Assembly (NCBI GenBank): GCA_021836225.1
Contig: JAKBJA010000144.1
Location: forward strand, 5,178 to 16,696
Origin: Pseudomonadota bacterium
GTDB taxonomy: Bacteria > Pseudomonadota > Gammaproteobacteria > Burkholderiales > Thiobacillaceae
Direction of reading: 5' to 3'
DNA: 11,519 bases
Shown: positions 1 through 7,005 of the stretch, one piece after another
Numbering within the stretch: the first letter of the stretch is position 1
Layout of the letters: every line of letters starts with the position of its first letter
Notes under the pieces: generated by a model
Database searches by the model: none
What the model was told of the DNA's origin: nothing
Seen by the model: the letters and a program-made list of their open reading frames with translations, nothing else
Made by a program: the position numbers and the translations under genes

Positions 1-889
1 TGCGGCGCAGCAGCCAGGCGACCAGCACGATGCTTGCGGTGATCAAACCGGTGATCAAGAGATACAAGGGCCATTGCGCAGGCCGTTCGGGGGGCGGCGT
101 GACGCGGAGGGAAGCAGCGCGTCGGGCCTCGAGTTCCTCATTGCGTTGCTGCAATGCAAGAAGTTGTGCTTCCAGGTGCGCGAGCTTGCGGGCAAGCGCC
201 GTGTTTTCGTCCGCCAATTCAGTGGCGGTCAGGCGTTCGGGGCGAGGGCGCGTCAGATCCGGCAGATTGGTGTCGAGTCGCAAGGCAAAGGGTGCACCAT
301 CCGTGTTGCGCTTTCCGGACAGCACCAGACGCGGGGTGGCGTCGGTCGGGGCGACTCGAGCGTCAGGAGCGGTGGGCTGCCGGGAAGTGGCAACGGGCAT
401 GACTGAGGCAACTGCCGGCCGGTTGATCCGTCGATTGGGCCGGCTGGCGCGCGGCGCAGGCGCTGCAACCGGGGCTGCAACAGTTGGTGCAGCAGAAGCA
501 GAAGCCTCCGGGCTGAGGGCGGGCGTGACCAGCGCGGGCGGATCAAGCAACACCGTGTACTCTCGCTGCAGACGCGTCTCGCAGTCGGAAATCAATACGA
601 ACTGTGCAACGGGGTCATTGACCGGTTGAAGGGTGCGGATATGCAACAGGGTCTGGTCGCCAGAACGCTGCAAACTCAGTTGCGCGCGCGGCAGGGGCAC
701 GAGGCCATTCCTGCTTGTATCGACACTGAAGCAGGCAGCTATTGTCTCTTCCGAGGTGCCGAGCAGGGTGACGGTGGCGTGGAGCGGCTGGCCCAGGGAT
801 GAACTCACGCTCAGTTCGCCGAGCCCGAGGGCAGAGGCTGAGCCCGCGTAACACAGGCTCAGCAGGAAGCAGACGGGTTTAAGGCTCAC
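1..889 (-). CDS. FimV/HubP-type N-terminal domain protein, membrane-anchored (3' part cut by window edge)
   Basis: Reading the minus strand from a GTG at 889-887 gives 296 codons without a stop to the window edge. Residues 1-20 form a short signal peptide ending ASA; the mature protein starts LGLGELSVSSSLGQPL, the signature opening of the FimV/HubP N-terminal domain, which ends near residue 117 with REYTVLLDPP. A Pro/Ala/Arg-rich linker follows (about 118-215), then a heptad-like helix (about 222-258, ELADENTALARKL onwards), and a transmembrane segment (about 273-294) ending in WLLRR. Any cytoplasmic part lies outside the window. FimV proteins are polar or septal organisers for type IV pili, flagella and chemotaxis arrays. 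No LysM domain, usual in FimV, is visible in this part. Cys53 and Cys103 could form a periplasmic disulfide (inference). No other ATG, GTG or TTG lies between the upstream in-frame TAA and this GTG. No clear Shine-Dalgarno sequence precedes it. A sigma-28 type promoter lies just upstream. Confidence 0.8.
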   Translation of the reverse strand, partial: MSLKPVCFLLSLCYAGSASALGLGELSVSSSLGQPLHATVTLLGTSEETIAACFSVDTSRNGLVPLPRAQLSLQRSGDQTLLHIRTLQPVNDPVAQFVLISDCETRLQREYTVLLDPPALVTPALSPEASASAAPTVAAPVAAPAPRASRPNRRINRPAVASVMPVATSRQPTAPDARVAPTDATPRLVLSGKRNTDGAPFALRLDTNLPDLTRPRPERLTATELADENTALARKLAHLEAQLLALQQRNEELEARRAASLRVTPPPERPAQWPLYLLITGLITASIVLVAWLLRR

Positions 890-918
890 ACGGTCTTGTA
901 AATGGGGAGATGCCTTGT

Positions 919-945
919 ATTCCGGCCAATTGCGCCGCAACTTTA
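919..945 (-). promoter_or_regulatory. Sigma-28 (FliA) type promoter for the FimV-like gene
   Basis: On the minus strand TAAAGTTG (945-938) is followed by exactly 11 nt and then GCCGGAAT (926-919). The FliA consensus is TAAAGTTT-N11-GCCGATAA, so the -35 box matches 7 of 8, the -10 box keeps GCCG and one further base (5 of 8), and the spacing is exact. Transcription would start about 20-25 nt upstream of the GTG at 889. The element lies in the 93-bp gap after dgkA, where such sequence is not expected by chance. This implies expression with late flagellar genes. Confidence 0.65.
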
Positions 946-982
946 GCGAATTGGGCAATAGTGGCACGATTTTTTGTTCGCG

Positions 983-1360
983 TCAGCCCAGCAGCACCAG
1001 CCCCCACACGATCGCCACATTGGCCAGCGCGATCATTACTGCTGCGCTGCCCATGTCCTTGGCGCGCTTGATGAGCTGGTGATGTTCCAGCGAAATGCGG
1101 TCGACTGCGGCTTCCAGCGCCGAATTCAGCAATTCGACAATCAGCACGCCCAGCACCGCGCCGATCATCAGCGCGCGTTCTATACCCGTTTCCCCAAGAA
1201 CCACCGCGAGCGGAATCAGCAGCAGCGCCAGGAACACCTCCTGACGGAACGCGTCCTCGTGCCTGAAGGCGGCGGCGAGCCCGGCCCACGAGTAGCCGGC
1301 CGCATTGATTATCCGGGCAAGCCCGGTCTTGCCCTTGAACGGGCTGACGGGATCGTTCAT
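983..1360 (-). CDS. dgkA: Diacylglycerol kinase (prokaryotic DgkA family)
   Basis: This 125-residue integral membrane protein phosphorylates diacylglycerol to phosphatidic acid with ATP, recycling lipid released by envelope glycan synthesis. It carries the family pattern [22 protein letters not shown] (about 20-41) and [13 protein letters not shown] (76-88) followed by [10 protein letters not shown] (99-108). Glu76 and Glu83 correspond to the catalytic and metal-binding glutamates of E. coli DgkA (Glu69, Glu76). Three hydrophobic helices are visible (about 40-57, 62-82 and 105-124), as expected for the trimeric enzyme. The ATG at 1360 overlaps the gcvPB stop codon as ATGA, and no Shine-Dalgarno sequence is seen, so translation is probably coupled to gcvPB. 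Longer in-frame starts further upstream would lie inside gcvPB and are rejected. It is the last gene of the glycine cleavage operon; I see no terminator after it. Confidence 0.93.
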   Translation of the reverse strand: MNDPVSPFKGKTGLARIINAAGYSWAGLAAAFRHEDAFRQEVFLALLLIPLAVVLGETGIERALMIGAVLGVLIVELLNSALEAAVDRISLEHHQLIKRAKDMGSAAVMIALANVAIVWGLVLLG

Positions 1361-2808
1361 GCGGCGGGTTTGTAGGCCAGATCGAGCTCGCGCGCCGCCT
1401 TGACGTCGTCCAGACGCCGCACCGGCAGGCTGTAGGGCGCACCCTTCACCAGGTCGGGGGTGGTCTCGGCCTCGTGCTTGATCGCCTTCATCGCGGCGAC
1501 GAAGCCATCGAGCGTTTCGCGGCTCTCGGTCTCGGTCGGCTCGATCAGCAGGCACTCCGGCACCAGCAGCGGGAAGTAGGTGGTCGGCGCATGGTAGCCG
1601 TAGTCGAGCAGGCGCTTGGCGAAGTCCATCGCCGACACGCCGGTGGCGTCCTTCAGCTTCTTCAGCGTGACGATGAACTCGTGGCTGGCGCGGCGCTCGG
1701 GGAAGGCCAGATCGAAGCCGGCCTCGCGCAGCTTCGCCATCAGGTAGTTGGCGTTGAGCGTCGCGTACTCGGCAACGCGGTGCATGCCCTCGCCGCCCAG
1801 CATCCGCGCGTACACGTAGGCGCGCATCAGCACCCCGGCGTTGCCCATGTTGGCGCTCATGCGGCCGATCGACTGCGGCAGGTCGGTCTCGGTCGCCAGG
1901 CGGTAGAAGCCGTTGTCGTTCAGCACCAGCGGTATCGGCATGAAGGGCAGCAGGCGTTCCGCCACGCCCACCGGACCCGCGCCCGGTCCGCCGCCGCCGT
2001 GGGGGGTGGAGAAGGTCTTGTGCAGGTTCATGTGGATGACGTCGAAGCCCATGTCGCCCGGGCGCACCTTGCCAAGGATGGCGTTGAGGTTGGCGCCGTC
2101 GTAATAGAGCAGGCCGCCGGCATCGTGCACGATTTTCTGGATGTCGGCGATGGTCTTCTCGAACACGCCGAGCGTCGACGGATTGGTCAGCATCAGGCCG
2201 GCGGTCTGCGGGCCGACCGCGGCGCGCAGGGCGTCAAGGTCGACGCTGCCGGTGGCGTCGGTGGGGATTTCCTTCACCGTGTAGCCGCACATGGTGGCGG
2301 TGGCCGGGTTGGTACCGTGCGCCGCGTCCGGCACGATGATCTCGCGCCGTGCGGTGTCGCCGCGCGCATCGTGGTAGGCGCGGATCATCGCCACCCCGGC
2401 AAATTCGCCGTGCGCCCCCGCCATCGGCGCCATCGACACGCCGGCCATGCCGGTCACGTCCTTCAGCATCTCCTGCAACTCGAACATGCTGGCGAGGAAG
2501 CCCTGGCCGGTCTCGTCCGGGCTCGCCGGATGGCGCGCCAGGAACTGCGGCAGCATCGCCAGCGAATTGCACGCGCGCGGATTGTACTTCATGGTGCAGG
2601 AACCGAGCGGGTAGAACTGCGTGTCGATCGAGAAGTTGAGCTGGGAGAGGCGCGTGTAGTGGCGCACCACGTCGAGCTCGGAGACTTCGGGCAGGGCAGG
2701 CCCATCCTTACGGCGCAGCGCGGCCGGCAGGTCGTCGAGGCTGCCGCCGGTGGCGGGCAACTGGGCGGCAGCGGTGCGGCCGGAACGGGAATGGTCGAAT
2801 ATCAGCAT
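1357..2808 (-). CDS. gcvPB: Glycine dehydrogenase (decarboxylating) subunit 2, P-protein C-terminal half
   Basis: This 483-residue protein is the PLP-bearing half of the two-subunit P-protein, which decarboxylates glycine and passes the aminomethyl group to lipoyl-GcvH. Conserved features in order are [12 protein letters not shown] (67-78), DAAHGTNPA (161-169), LTNPSTLG (207-214), YDGANLNA (236-243), and [22 protein letters not shown] from 261, in which Lys264 is the expected Schiff-base lysine. Length is normal for GcvPB. The ATG at 2808 has AAAGG about 8 nt upstream as a ribosome binding site. It is separated from gcvPA by a DUF3144 gene and tpx rather than following it directly. Its stop overlaps the dgkA start. 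Expression is likely glycine-dependent through the upstream riboswitch, with possible extra input at the tpx junction. Confidence 0.97.
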   Translation of the reverse strand: MLIFDHSRSGRTAAAQLPATGGSLDDLPAALRRKDGPALPEVSELDVVRHYTRLSQLNFSIDTQFYPLGSCTMKYNPRACNSLAMLPQFLARHPASPDETGQGFLASMFELQEMLKDVTGMAGVSMAPMAGAHGEFAGVAMIRAYHDARGDTARREIIVPDAAHGTNPATATMCGYTVKEIPTDATGSVDLDALRAAVGPQTAGLMLTNPSTLGVFEKTIADIQKIVHDAGGLLYYDGANLNAILGKVRPGDMGFDVIHMNLHKTFSTPHGGGGPGAGPVGVAERLLPFMPIPLVLNDNGFYRLATETDLPQSIGRMSANMGNAGVLMRAYVYARMLGGEGMHRVAEYATLNANYLMAKLREAGFDLAFPERRASHEFIVTLKKLKDATGVSAMDFAKRLLDYGYHAPTTYFPLLVPECLLIEPTETESRETLDGFVAAMKAIKHEAETTPDLVKGAPYSLPVRRLDDVKAARELDLAYKPAA

Positions 2809-2825
2809 GGTTAAAGCCTTTTATC

Positions 2826-2846
2826 CGCGAAAGTCACAGCTTCGCG
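2826..2846 (-). other. Intercistronic inverted repeat between tpx and gcvPB
   Basis: In the 45-bp gap, CGCGAA and TTCGCG form a 6-bp GC-rich stem with a 9-nt loop, located 17 nt before the gcvPB ATG on the minus strand. There is no following run of U, so it does not look like a terminator. It could slow a 3' exonuclease or affect gcvPB initiation. This may be a chance structure. Confidence 0.25.
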
Positions 2847-2853
2847 ACGGGGA

Positions 2854-3345
2854 TTATTTCAAAGCAGCCAGCGCGGCGTCGTAGTTTGGTTCCTGCTTGA
2901 TCTCGGGAACGAGTTCGGCGTGGAGCACCTTGTTGTTCTCGTCCAGCACGATCACCGCGCGCGCGGTGATGCCGGCGAGCGGGCCGCTGGTGATGGCGAC
3001 GCCGTAGTTCTTCATGAACTCGGCACCGCGCATGGTCGACAGCGTCACAACGTTGCCGGTGTTCTCGGCGCCGCAGAAGCGGTTCATGGCGAACGGCAGG
3101 TCGGCGGCGATGATCAGCGCCACCGTGTTGCCGACCGCAGCGTCGTTGAACACCTTGGTCGATTTCGCGCACACCGGGGTGTCGAGGCTGGGCACGATGT
3201 TGAGGATCTTCCTCTTGCCGGCGAAATCGGCCAGCGAGACGTCGGCCAGGTCCTTGTTGACCAGCTTGAAGTCGGGTGCGGTGTCGCCGACCCTGGGAAA
3301 CGTGCCTGCGACATCGATGGGGTTACCGCCTAAGGTCACTGCCAT
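2854..3345 (-). CDS. tpx: Thiol peroxidase, Tpx-type peroxiredoxin
   Basis: The 163-residue product is an atypical 2-Cys peroxiredoxin that reduces H2O2 and organic hydroperoxides using thioredoxin. It begins [17 protein letters not shown] and has [14 protein letters not shown] (20-33). The active-site loop is PSLDTPVC (52-59), with Cys59 as peroxidatic cysteine preceded by the TxxC threonine. RFCGAE (89-94) carries Cys91, the resolving cysteine. Both spacings match E. coli Tpx (Cys61, Cys95). An in-frame start exists at 3369, but the strong AAGGAGAG site at 3358-3351 decides for the ATG at 3345. The gene lies between the DUF3144 gene and gcvPB, inside the glycine cleavage operon. The 72-bp gap upstream and the strong ribosome binding site suggest it may be expressed more than its neighbours. 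Confidence 0.96.
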   Translation of the reverse strand: MAVTLGGNPIDVAGTFPRVGDTAPDFKLVNKDLADVSLADFAGKRKILNIVPSLDTPVCAKSTKVFNDAAVGNTVALIIAADLPFAMNRFCGAENTGNVVTLSTMRGAEFMKNYGVAITSGPLAGITARAVIVLDENNKVLHAELVPEIKQEPNYDAALAALK

Positions 3346-3350
3346 GTTTG

Positions 3351-3358
3351 CTCTCCTT
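3351..3358 (-). promoter_or_regulatory. Strong ribosome binding site of tpx
   Basis: AAGGAGAG on the minus strand lies 5 nt before the ATG at 3345. It is the best Shine-Dalgarno match I noticed among the intergenic regions. It rules out the longer reading from 3369, because it would then lie inside the coding sequence. Confidence 0.8.
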
Positions 3359-3417
3359 GAATTATCCAATTAAATGTCGGACTCGTTGACGATTGCGTCC
3401 GGTGCATTCCGTATCCA

Positions 3418-3702
3418 CTAGCTGCCGGGCTGGTCAAAGCGGGCCAGGTGCTCGTCGATGTTCTCGCGCAGCATTTTTTCGTACTGGTCCATGAAATAGG
3501 CGATGGCGGCTTCCTTCTCCACCATCAACTGTGCCTTGTTCTCGGCTGCCGCCGCGATCACGAAGGCGTTGAAGCGCGACGCCGCGAACAGCGCAGCCGC
3601 GCTCACCCGGCTGGGTTTCGCTTCGTTCAGCTGGGTGTTGGCCAGCGCGATATACGCATCGGCCATGTCGTAGAACGGTTTGTCGCGCTGCACGTCGCTC
3701 AT
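3418..3702 (-). CDS. Small DUF3144-type protein of unknown function
   Basis: This 94-residue soluble protein is acidic and largely helical, with no signal peptide, membrane segment or cysteine. The pattern FYDMADAYIALAN (10-22), a central VSAAALFAASRFNAFV, and a C-terminal YFMDQYEKMLRENIDEHL resembles the DUF3144 family as I recall it; the function of that family is not known. It starts 9 nt after the gcvPA stop with AAGGGA as ribosome binding site, so it is clearly part of the operon and probably translated with gcvPA. It is followed by tpx, and together the two genes separate gcvPA from gcvPB. A role linked to the P-protein or to peroxide stress is possible only by context. Confidence 0.8.
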   Translation of the reverse strand: MSDVQRDKPFYDMADAYIALANTQLNEAKPSRVSAAALFAASRFNAFVIAAAAENKAQLMVEKEAAIAYFMDQYEKMLRENIDEHLARFDQPGS

Positions 3703-3711
3703 GTCGGTCCC

Positions 3712-5121
3712 TTAGCTTTTGTACGCGCACGGCGGCGCTTCGCGGCGCTTGGACAGGATACGTTCCAATTGTTGCGCGTAATGGTCGAGGTCGGCGGCGG
3801 TCTTGGTTTCGGTGACGCACACCAGAATCGCCTGGCCGAGCTCGGGATGCCAGCCGGAAATGTCCAAGCCACCGAGGATGCCCTGCGCGCGCAGCGCGCG
3901 CAGCACGTCTTTCGCGCTTGTGCCCTTCAGGGTATTGTCGTTGAGCTTCAGCACCACTTCGTGGAAGTAAGGGCTGGAGAACGCTTTTTCCACGCCGGAA
4001 ATCGCCGCCAGTTTTTCCGCAAGTGCGACGGTGCCGGCATGGCTGGCGGACGCGACCTTGGCGAGTCCCTGCGGCCCGAGCAGCGCCATGTATTGCGTCG
4101 CCGCGGTGACCACCAGGCCCTGGTTGGTGCAGATGTTGGACGTCGCCTTGGAGCGGCGGATGTGCTGCTCGCGCGCCTGCAGCGTGAGCGCGAAGCCCGG
4201 CTTGCCGTCGAGGTCGACGGTGCGGCCGACGATGCGCCCCGGCATCTGCCGCACGAAGTCCTGGCGGCAGCACATGAAGCCGAAGTAGGGTCCGCCGGAA
4301 GCCATCGGCGCGCCCAGCGGCTGTCCTTCGCCGACCGCGATGTCGGCGCCGCCGCCTTGATTAACACGGCTGCCCCACTTTCCGGGCGCCTCCAGCACCG
4401 CCAGCGTGGTCGGGTTGACCAGCGCGATCGCCAGCGCGGCCTTCTCGTGCGCCCAGTCGGTCATCGCATGTACGTCTTCCAGGACGCCGAAGAAGTTGGG
4501 CTGCGGGATCACCAGGCCGGCGAAACTGCCGGGGTCGGCGGGCAGCACGGTCTGGCCGGTGGCGGCGTCGTAGTCGAGCTCGACCAGTTCGATGCCCTGG
4601 TTCTTTACGGTCGTATTGACCACGCGGCGGTAGATCGGGTGCACGGTCTTCGGTACCAGCACGCGGCGCGAGGTCTTGTGCGAACGCACCGCCATCAGCA
4701 CCGCCTCGGCCAGCGCCGTGGCGCCGTCGTAGAGCGAGGCATTCGACACGTCGAGCCCGGTCAGCCGGGTCATCATGGTCTGGTATTCGTAGATCAGCTG
4801 CAGCGTGCCCTGCGACGCCTCGGCCTGGTAGGGCGTGTAGGCGGAGTAGAACTCGCCGCGCGTGGTGATCTGCCAGATCGCCGCCGGGATGTGGTGCTCG
4901 TAGGCGCCGGCGCCGATGAAGCTGGACCAGAAGCCGTCCTGCGAGGCGCGTTCCTGCATCAGCCGCGCCACCGCCATTTCTGGCAGGCCGTCGGGGACGT
5001 CCTTCAGCTTGCCGGTTTTCAGCGCGGGCGGGATTTCGTCGAACAGGTCCTCGATGCGCTTGGCGCCGATGGCGCCGAGCATGGCGGAGACGTCTTCTTC
5101 AGTATGGGGAATGAAGGGCAT
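3712..5121 (-). CDS. gcvPA: Glycine dehydrogenase (decarboxylating) subunit 1, P-protein N-terminal half
   Basis: This 469-residue protein is the non-PLP-binding half of the heterotetrameric P-protein and pairs with GcvPB. It opens [15 protein letters not shown], typical of GcvPA, and has [15 protein letters not shown] (91-105) and [12 protein letters not shown] (129-140). Further on come [17 protein letters not shown] and [13 protein letters not shown], which are conserved in the fold-type I core. Length is normal (about 450-470). The ATG at 5121 has GAGG about 10 nt upstream. It lies 62 nt after gcvH. The 3' end is followed closely by the DUF3144 gene instead of gcvPB. Intact, with no sign of frameshift. 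Confidence 0.96.
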   Translation of the reverse strand: MPFIPHTEEDVSAMLGAIGAKRIEDLFDEIPPALKTGKLKDVPDGLPEMAVARLMQERASQDGFWSSFIGAGAYEHHIPAAIWQITTRGEFYSAYTPYQAEASQGTLQLIYEYQTMMTRLTGLDVSNASLYDGATALAEAVLMAVRSHKTSRRVLVPKTVHPIYRRVVNTTVKNQGIELVELDYDAATGQTVLPADPGSFAGLVIPQPNFFGVLEDVHAMTDWAHEKAALAIALVNPTTLAVLEAPGKWGSRVNQGGGADIAVGEGQPLGAPMASGGPYFGFMCCRQDFVRQMPGRIVGRTVDLDGKPGFALTLQAREQHIRRSKATSNICTNQGLVVTAATQYMALLGPQGLAKVASASHAGTVALAEKLAAISGVEKAFSSPYFHEVVLKLNDNTLKGTSAKDVLRALRAQGILGGLDISGWHPELGQAILVCVTETKTAADLDHYAQQLERILSKRREAPPCAYKS

Positions 5122-5183
5122 GGCTTAAAAACCTCGTCCACGAGCTCACGAAGATGGCCTTCGCGCGCTTCCGTGAAGAAATA

Positions 5184-5573
5184 TCAATGGGCTTCGGATT
5201 CGACCAGCTTCTGGTAGGCCGCGGCGTCGAGCAGTTCGTTGACGTCGGCGGGGTTGGCCGGCTTCATCTTGAACATCCACGCGCTATAGGCGTCCTTGTT
5301 CACCGACTCGGGGCTGGCTTCGACGTCGCCGTTGGCAGCGACGACTTCGCCGGCGACCGGGGCGTAGACGTCGGACGCAGCCTTGACCGACTCGACCACC
5401 GCGCATTCCTCGCCCTTGGCGAGCGTGCGGCCGGCGGCGGGATTCTCGATGAACACCATGTCGCCCAGCAGGTCCTGCGCGTGGTGGGTGATGCCCACGG
5501 TCAGCGTGCCGTCGGCTTCGACGCGTACCCATTCGTGGGAGGGAGTGTATTTGAGGTCTGCGGGGATGCTCAT
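5184..5573 (-). CDS. gcvH: Glycine cleavage system H protein (lipoyl carrier)
   Basis: The 129-residue protein shuttles the aminomethyl intermediate between the P, T and L proteins on a lipoyl arm. It has the standard start with [11 protein letters not shown] (9-19), [15 protein letters not shown] (27-41), and the lipoylation site ESVKAASD, where Lys64 is the modified lysine. The C-terminus is the usual helical segment ([18 protein letters not shown]). Length is typical. AGGAAA precedes the ATG at 5573 by 7 nt. It follows gcvT with a 28-nt gap and precedes gcvPA, as expected for a co-transcribed glycine cleavage operon. Confidence 0.97.
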   Translation of the reverse strand: MSIPADLKYTPSHEWVRVEADGTLTVGITHHAQDLLGDMVFIENPAAGRTLAKGEECAVVESVKAASDVYAPVAGEVVAANGDVEASPESVNKDAYSAWMFKMKPANPADVNELLDAAAYQKLVESEAH

Positions 5574-5601
5574 GTTTGGTTTCCTGGGTAGTTGGTTGCT
5601 A

Positions 5602-6696
5602 TTAAATCAAGACGCTGCCGTTGCGCACGAACGGGTATTTCACCACTTTGGCTTTCAGCTTCTTGTCGCGGATTTCGACTTCGACTTCCTCGCCCGGGGC
5701 GATGCCGAGCGGGATGCGCGCGAGCGCGATGGATTGCTGCATCGTAGGCGAAAACGTGCCGGAGGTGATCTCGCCGTCGCCGTTTTTGGTGTGGACCTTC
5801 TGGTGGCTGCGCAGCACGCCCTTGTCCAGCAGCACGAGGCCGGCGAGCTGCTTCGTCACTTCGCTGGCTTCGAGCGCCTTGCGGCCGACGAAGTCGCGCT
5901 CGGTCTTCAGGTCCACCGTCCATGCGAGGCCGGATTCCAGCGGCGAGGTGGTTTCGTCCATGTCCTGGCCGTAGAGATTCATCCCGGCTTCGAGCCGCAG
6001 GGTGTCGCGCGCGCCGAGGCCGATTGGCTTGCCGCCGGCTTCCATCAGCGCCTTCCAGAAGAAGGGCGCGGACTTCGCCAGCACCATCACCTCGAAGCCA
6101 TCCTCGCCGGTGTAGCCGGTACGGGCGATGAACATCTCGCCCATGGCGGCGGCGTTGAAAGGCTTGAGGCTGGCGGTGATCTGGTCGACGCCGGGCAGCG
6201 CTTCGTTGAGCGCCTGCGTCGCATTCGGCCCCTGGATCGCGATCATCGCGAGGTCGCGACGCGGGGTGAGGGTGAGGCCCATGTCCCAGTCGGCGTTCAT
6301 CTTTTCCATCCACGCGAGGTCCTTCTCCGCGGTGCCGGCGTTGACCACCAGGCGGAACCAGTTCTCGTCCATGAAGTAGATGATGAGGTCGTCGATGACG
6401 CCGCCGGCCTCGTTGAGCATGCAGGAATACAACGCCTTGCCCGAGACCTGCAGCTTGTCGACGTTGTTCGCCACCAGTCGGCGCAGGAAGGCGCGCACGT
6501 TGGCGCCACGGATGTCGAGCGGCAGCATGTGGGAAACGTCGAACAGGCCGCAGCCGGTGCGCACGGTATGGTGCTCCTCGATCTGCGAGCCGTAGTTGAC
6601 CGGCATGTCCCAGCCGCCGAAATCGACCATCTTGGCGCCGAGTTCGCGGTGGGTGGCGTTGAGCGGAGTCTGTTTGAGCGCTGCTTGATTCGTCAT
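5602..6696 (-). CDS. gcvT: Aminomethyltransferase, glycine cleavage T protein
   Basis: The 364-residue enzyme releases ammonia from aminomethyl-lipoyl-GcvH and gives 5,10-methylene-THF. Visible family features are [19 protein letters not shown] (24-42), [14 protein letters not shown] (51-64), and [12 protein letters not shown] (94-105), in which Asp102 aligns with the catalytic Asp101 of E. coli GcvT. The folate-site region continues with YTGEDGFE, and the C-terminal barrel domain is complete. The start at 6696 ([13 protein letters not shown]) is chosen because the longer reading from 6741 would run through the terminator hairpin. The ATG has no clear Shine-Dalgarno sequence; the upstream bases are U-rich, then GGTAACCCCC. 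It is the first gene after the glycine riboswitch. Confidence 0.96.
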   Translation of the reverse strand: MTNQAALKQTPLNATHRELGAKMVDFGGWDMPVNYGSQIEEHHTVRTGCGLFDVSHMLPLDIRGANVRAFLRRLVANNVDKLQVSGKALYSCMLNEAGGVIDDLIIYFMDENWFRLVVNAGTAEKDLAWMEKMNADWDMGLTLTPRRDLAMIAIQGPNATQALNEALPGVDQITASLKPFNAAAMGEMFIARTGYTGEDGFEVMVLAKSAPFFWKALMEAGGKPIGLGARDTLRLEAGMNLYGQDMDETTSPLESGLAWTVDLKTERDFVGRKALEASEVTKQLAGLVLLDKGVLRSHQKVHTKNGDGEITSGTFSPTMQQSIALARIPLGIAPGEEVEVEIRDKKLKAKVVKYPFVRNGSVLI

Positions 6697-6705
6697 GGGG
6701 GTTAC

Positions 6706-6743
6706 CAAAATAAAAAAGGGTGAAGCGCGGATTCGCTTCACCC
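6706..6743 (-). terminator. Intrinsic terminator of the glycine riboswitch expression platform
   Basis: On the minus strand GGGTGAAGCG (6743-6734), a 6-nt loop and CGCTTCACCC (6727-6718) form a perfect 10-bp stem. It is followed by TTTTTTATTTT (6717-6707). The structure lies between the second aptamer and gcvT, only about 20 nt before the ATG. This fits transcriptional control by the riboswitch: termination when glycine is low and read-through when glycine is bound. Confidence 0.85.
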
Positions 6744-6941
6744 CTCTGTCCTTGGTACCTGAGAGATTACGGCCGGCTGATCTTCTTGCCAGCGGCCGCT
6801 GCCCCTTCGGTGGCGATCGTGCGATCGCGCTCTCCAGAGTGTCTTCCCCAGATTTTGCCTGGGTGTTGCGGTCCTTTTGCCTGAGCGATTCCGGGTGAAT
6901 TGCGCCTTCGGCGGCATGCGGTGCACGCGCTCTCCCGCAAC
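6744..6941 (-). ncRNA. Tandem glycine riboswitch upstream of gcvT
   Basis: Aptamer 1 spans 6941-6865. It is closed by a perfect 7-bp P1 (GTTGCGG with CCGCAAC) and contains GGGAGAGCGCG, CGCCGAAGGCGCAA and ATCGCTCAGGCAAAAGGAC. Aptamer 2 spans 6839-6744, is closed by CTCTG/CAGAG, and contains GGAGAGCGCG, CACCGAAGGGGCA and AATCTCTCAGGTACCAAGGAC. These pairs of conserved words are the hallmark of the gcvT glycine riboswitch. Position ahead of gcvT-gcvH-gcvPA agrees. The two aptamers are joined by a 25-nt linker that can form its own small hairpin. The 3' strand of the second P1 abuts the terminator stem. Glycine binding is expected to turn the operon on. Confidence 0.95.
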
Positions 6942-6951
6942 GGGAACGCGC

Positions 6952-6980
6952 ACTATACCGAAGAAGCGCCAGGCCGGCCA
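6952..6980 (-). promoter_or_regulatory. Candidate sigma-70 promoter for the riboswitch and gcv operon
   Basis: TATAGT (6957-6952) is a good -10 box (5 of 6 against TATAAT). With a 17-nt spacer the -35 would be TGGCCG (6980-6975), only 3 of 6. The start would be near 6947-6944, so the RNA would begin only a few bases before the first aptamer stem. The weak -35 box lowers confidence. Confidence 0.45.
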
Positions 6981-6988
6981 GCCTTGGC

Positions 6989-7005
6989 CTGACCTAATAG
7001 GTCAG
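6989..7005. repeat. 17-nt perfect palindrome over the stop codon of the DUF3426 gene
   Basis: CTGACCTAATAGGTCAG has two 8-bp arms around a single central base and includes the TAG stop (6996-6994). Just beyond it, GGCCA-AGGC-TGGCC (6989-6976) makes a second small hairpin. No U run follows, so a classical terminator is unlikely. With a 1-nt centre it looks more like a dimeric protein site than an RNA hairpin. It sits about 10-30 bp upstream of the gcv promoter candidate. Confidence 0.4.

Noticed and set aside
30..629. Plus-strand open frame of 199 codons at the left end
   Set aside because: Its composition is Arg/Ser/Gly-rich without a fold signature. The minus strand over the same bases encodes a convincing FimV-type protein.
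879..1442. Minus-strand frame of 187 codons overlapping dgkA
   Set aside because: It is out of frame with DgkA, whose sequence is fully conserved, and the translation is not protein-like.
3361..3385. GATAAT as a -10 box of a separate tpx promoter
   Set aside because: The RNA start would fall in the ribosome binding site at 3351-3358, and no good -35 hexamer is found at 16-19 nt. A different tpx promoter remains possible.
5127..5144. CTCG-TGGA-CGAG hairpin followed by GTTTTT between gcvH and gcvPA, as a terminator
   Set aside because: The stem is only 4 bp (5 bp would leave a 2-nt loop), too weak for a terminator, and it lies inside the gcv operon.
6694..6741. Longer gcvT start at 6741
   Set aside because: It would translate the terminator hairpin, has no ribosome site, and adds a sequence absent from GcvT proteins.
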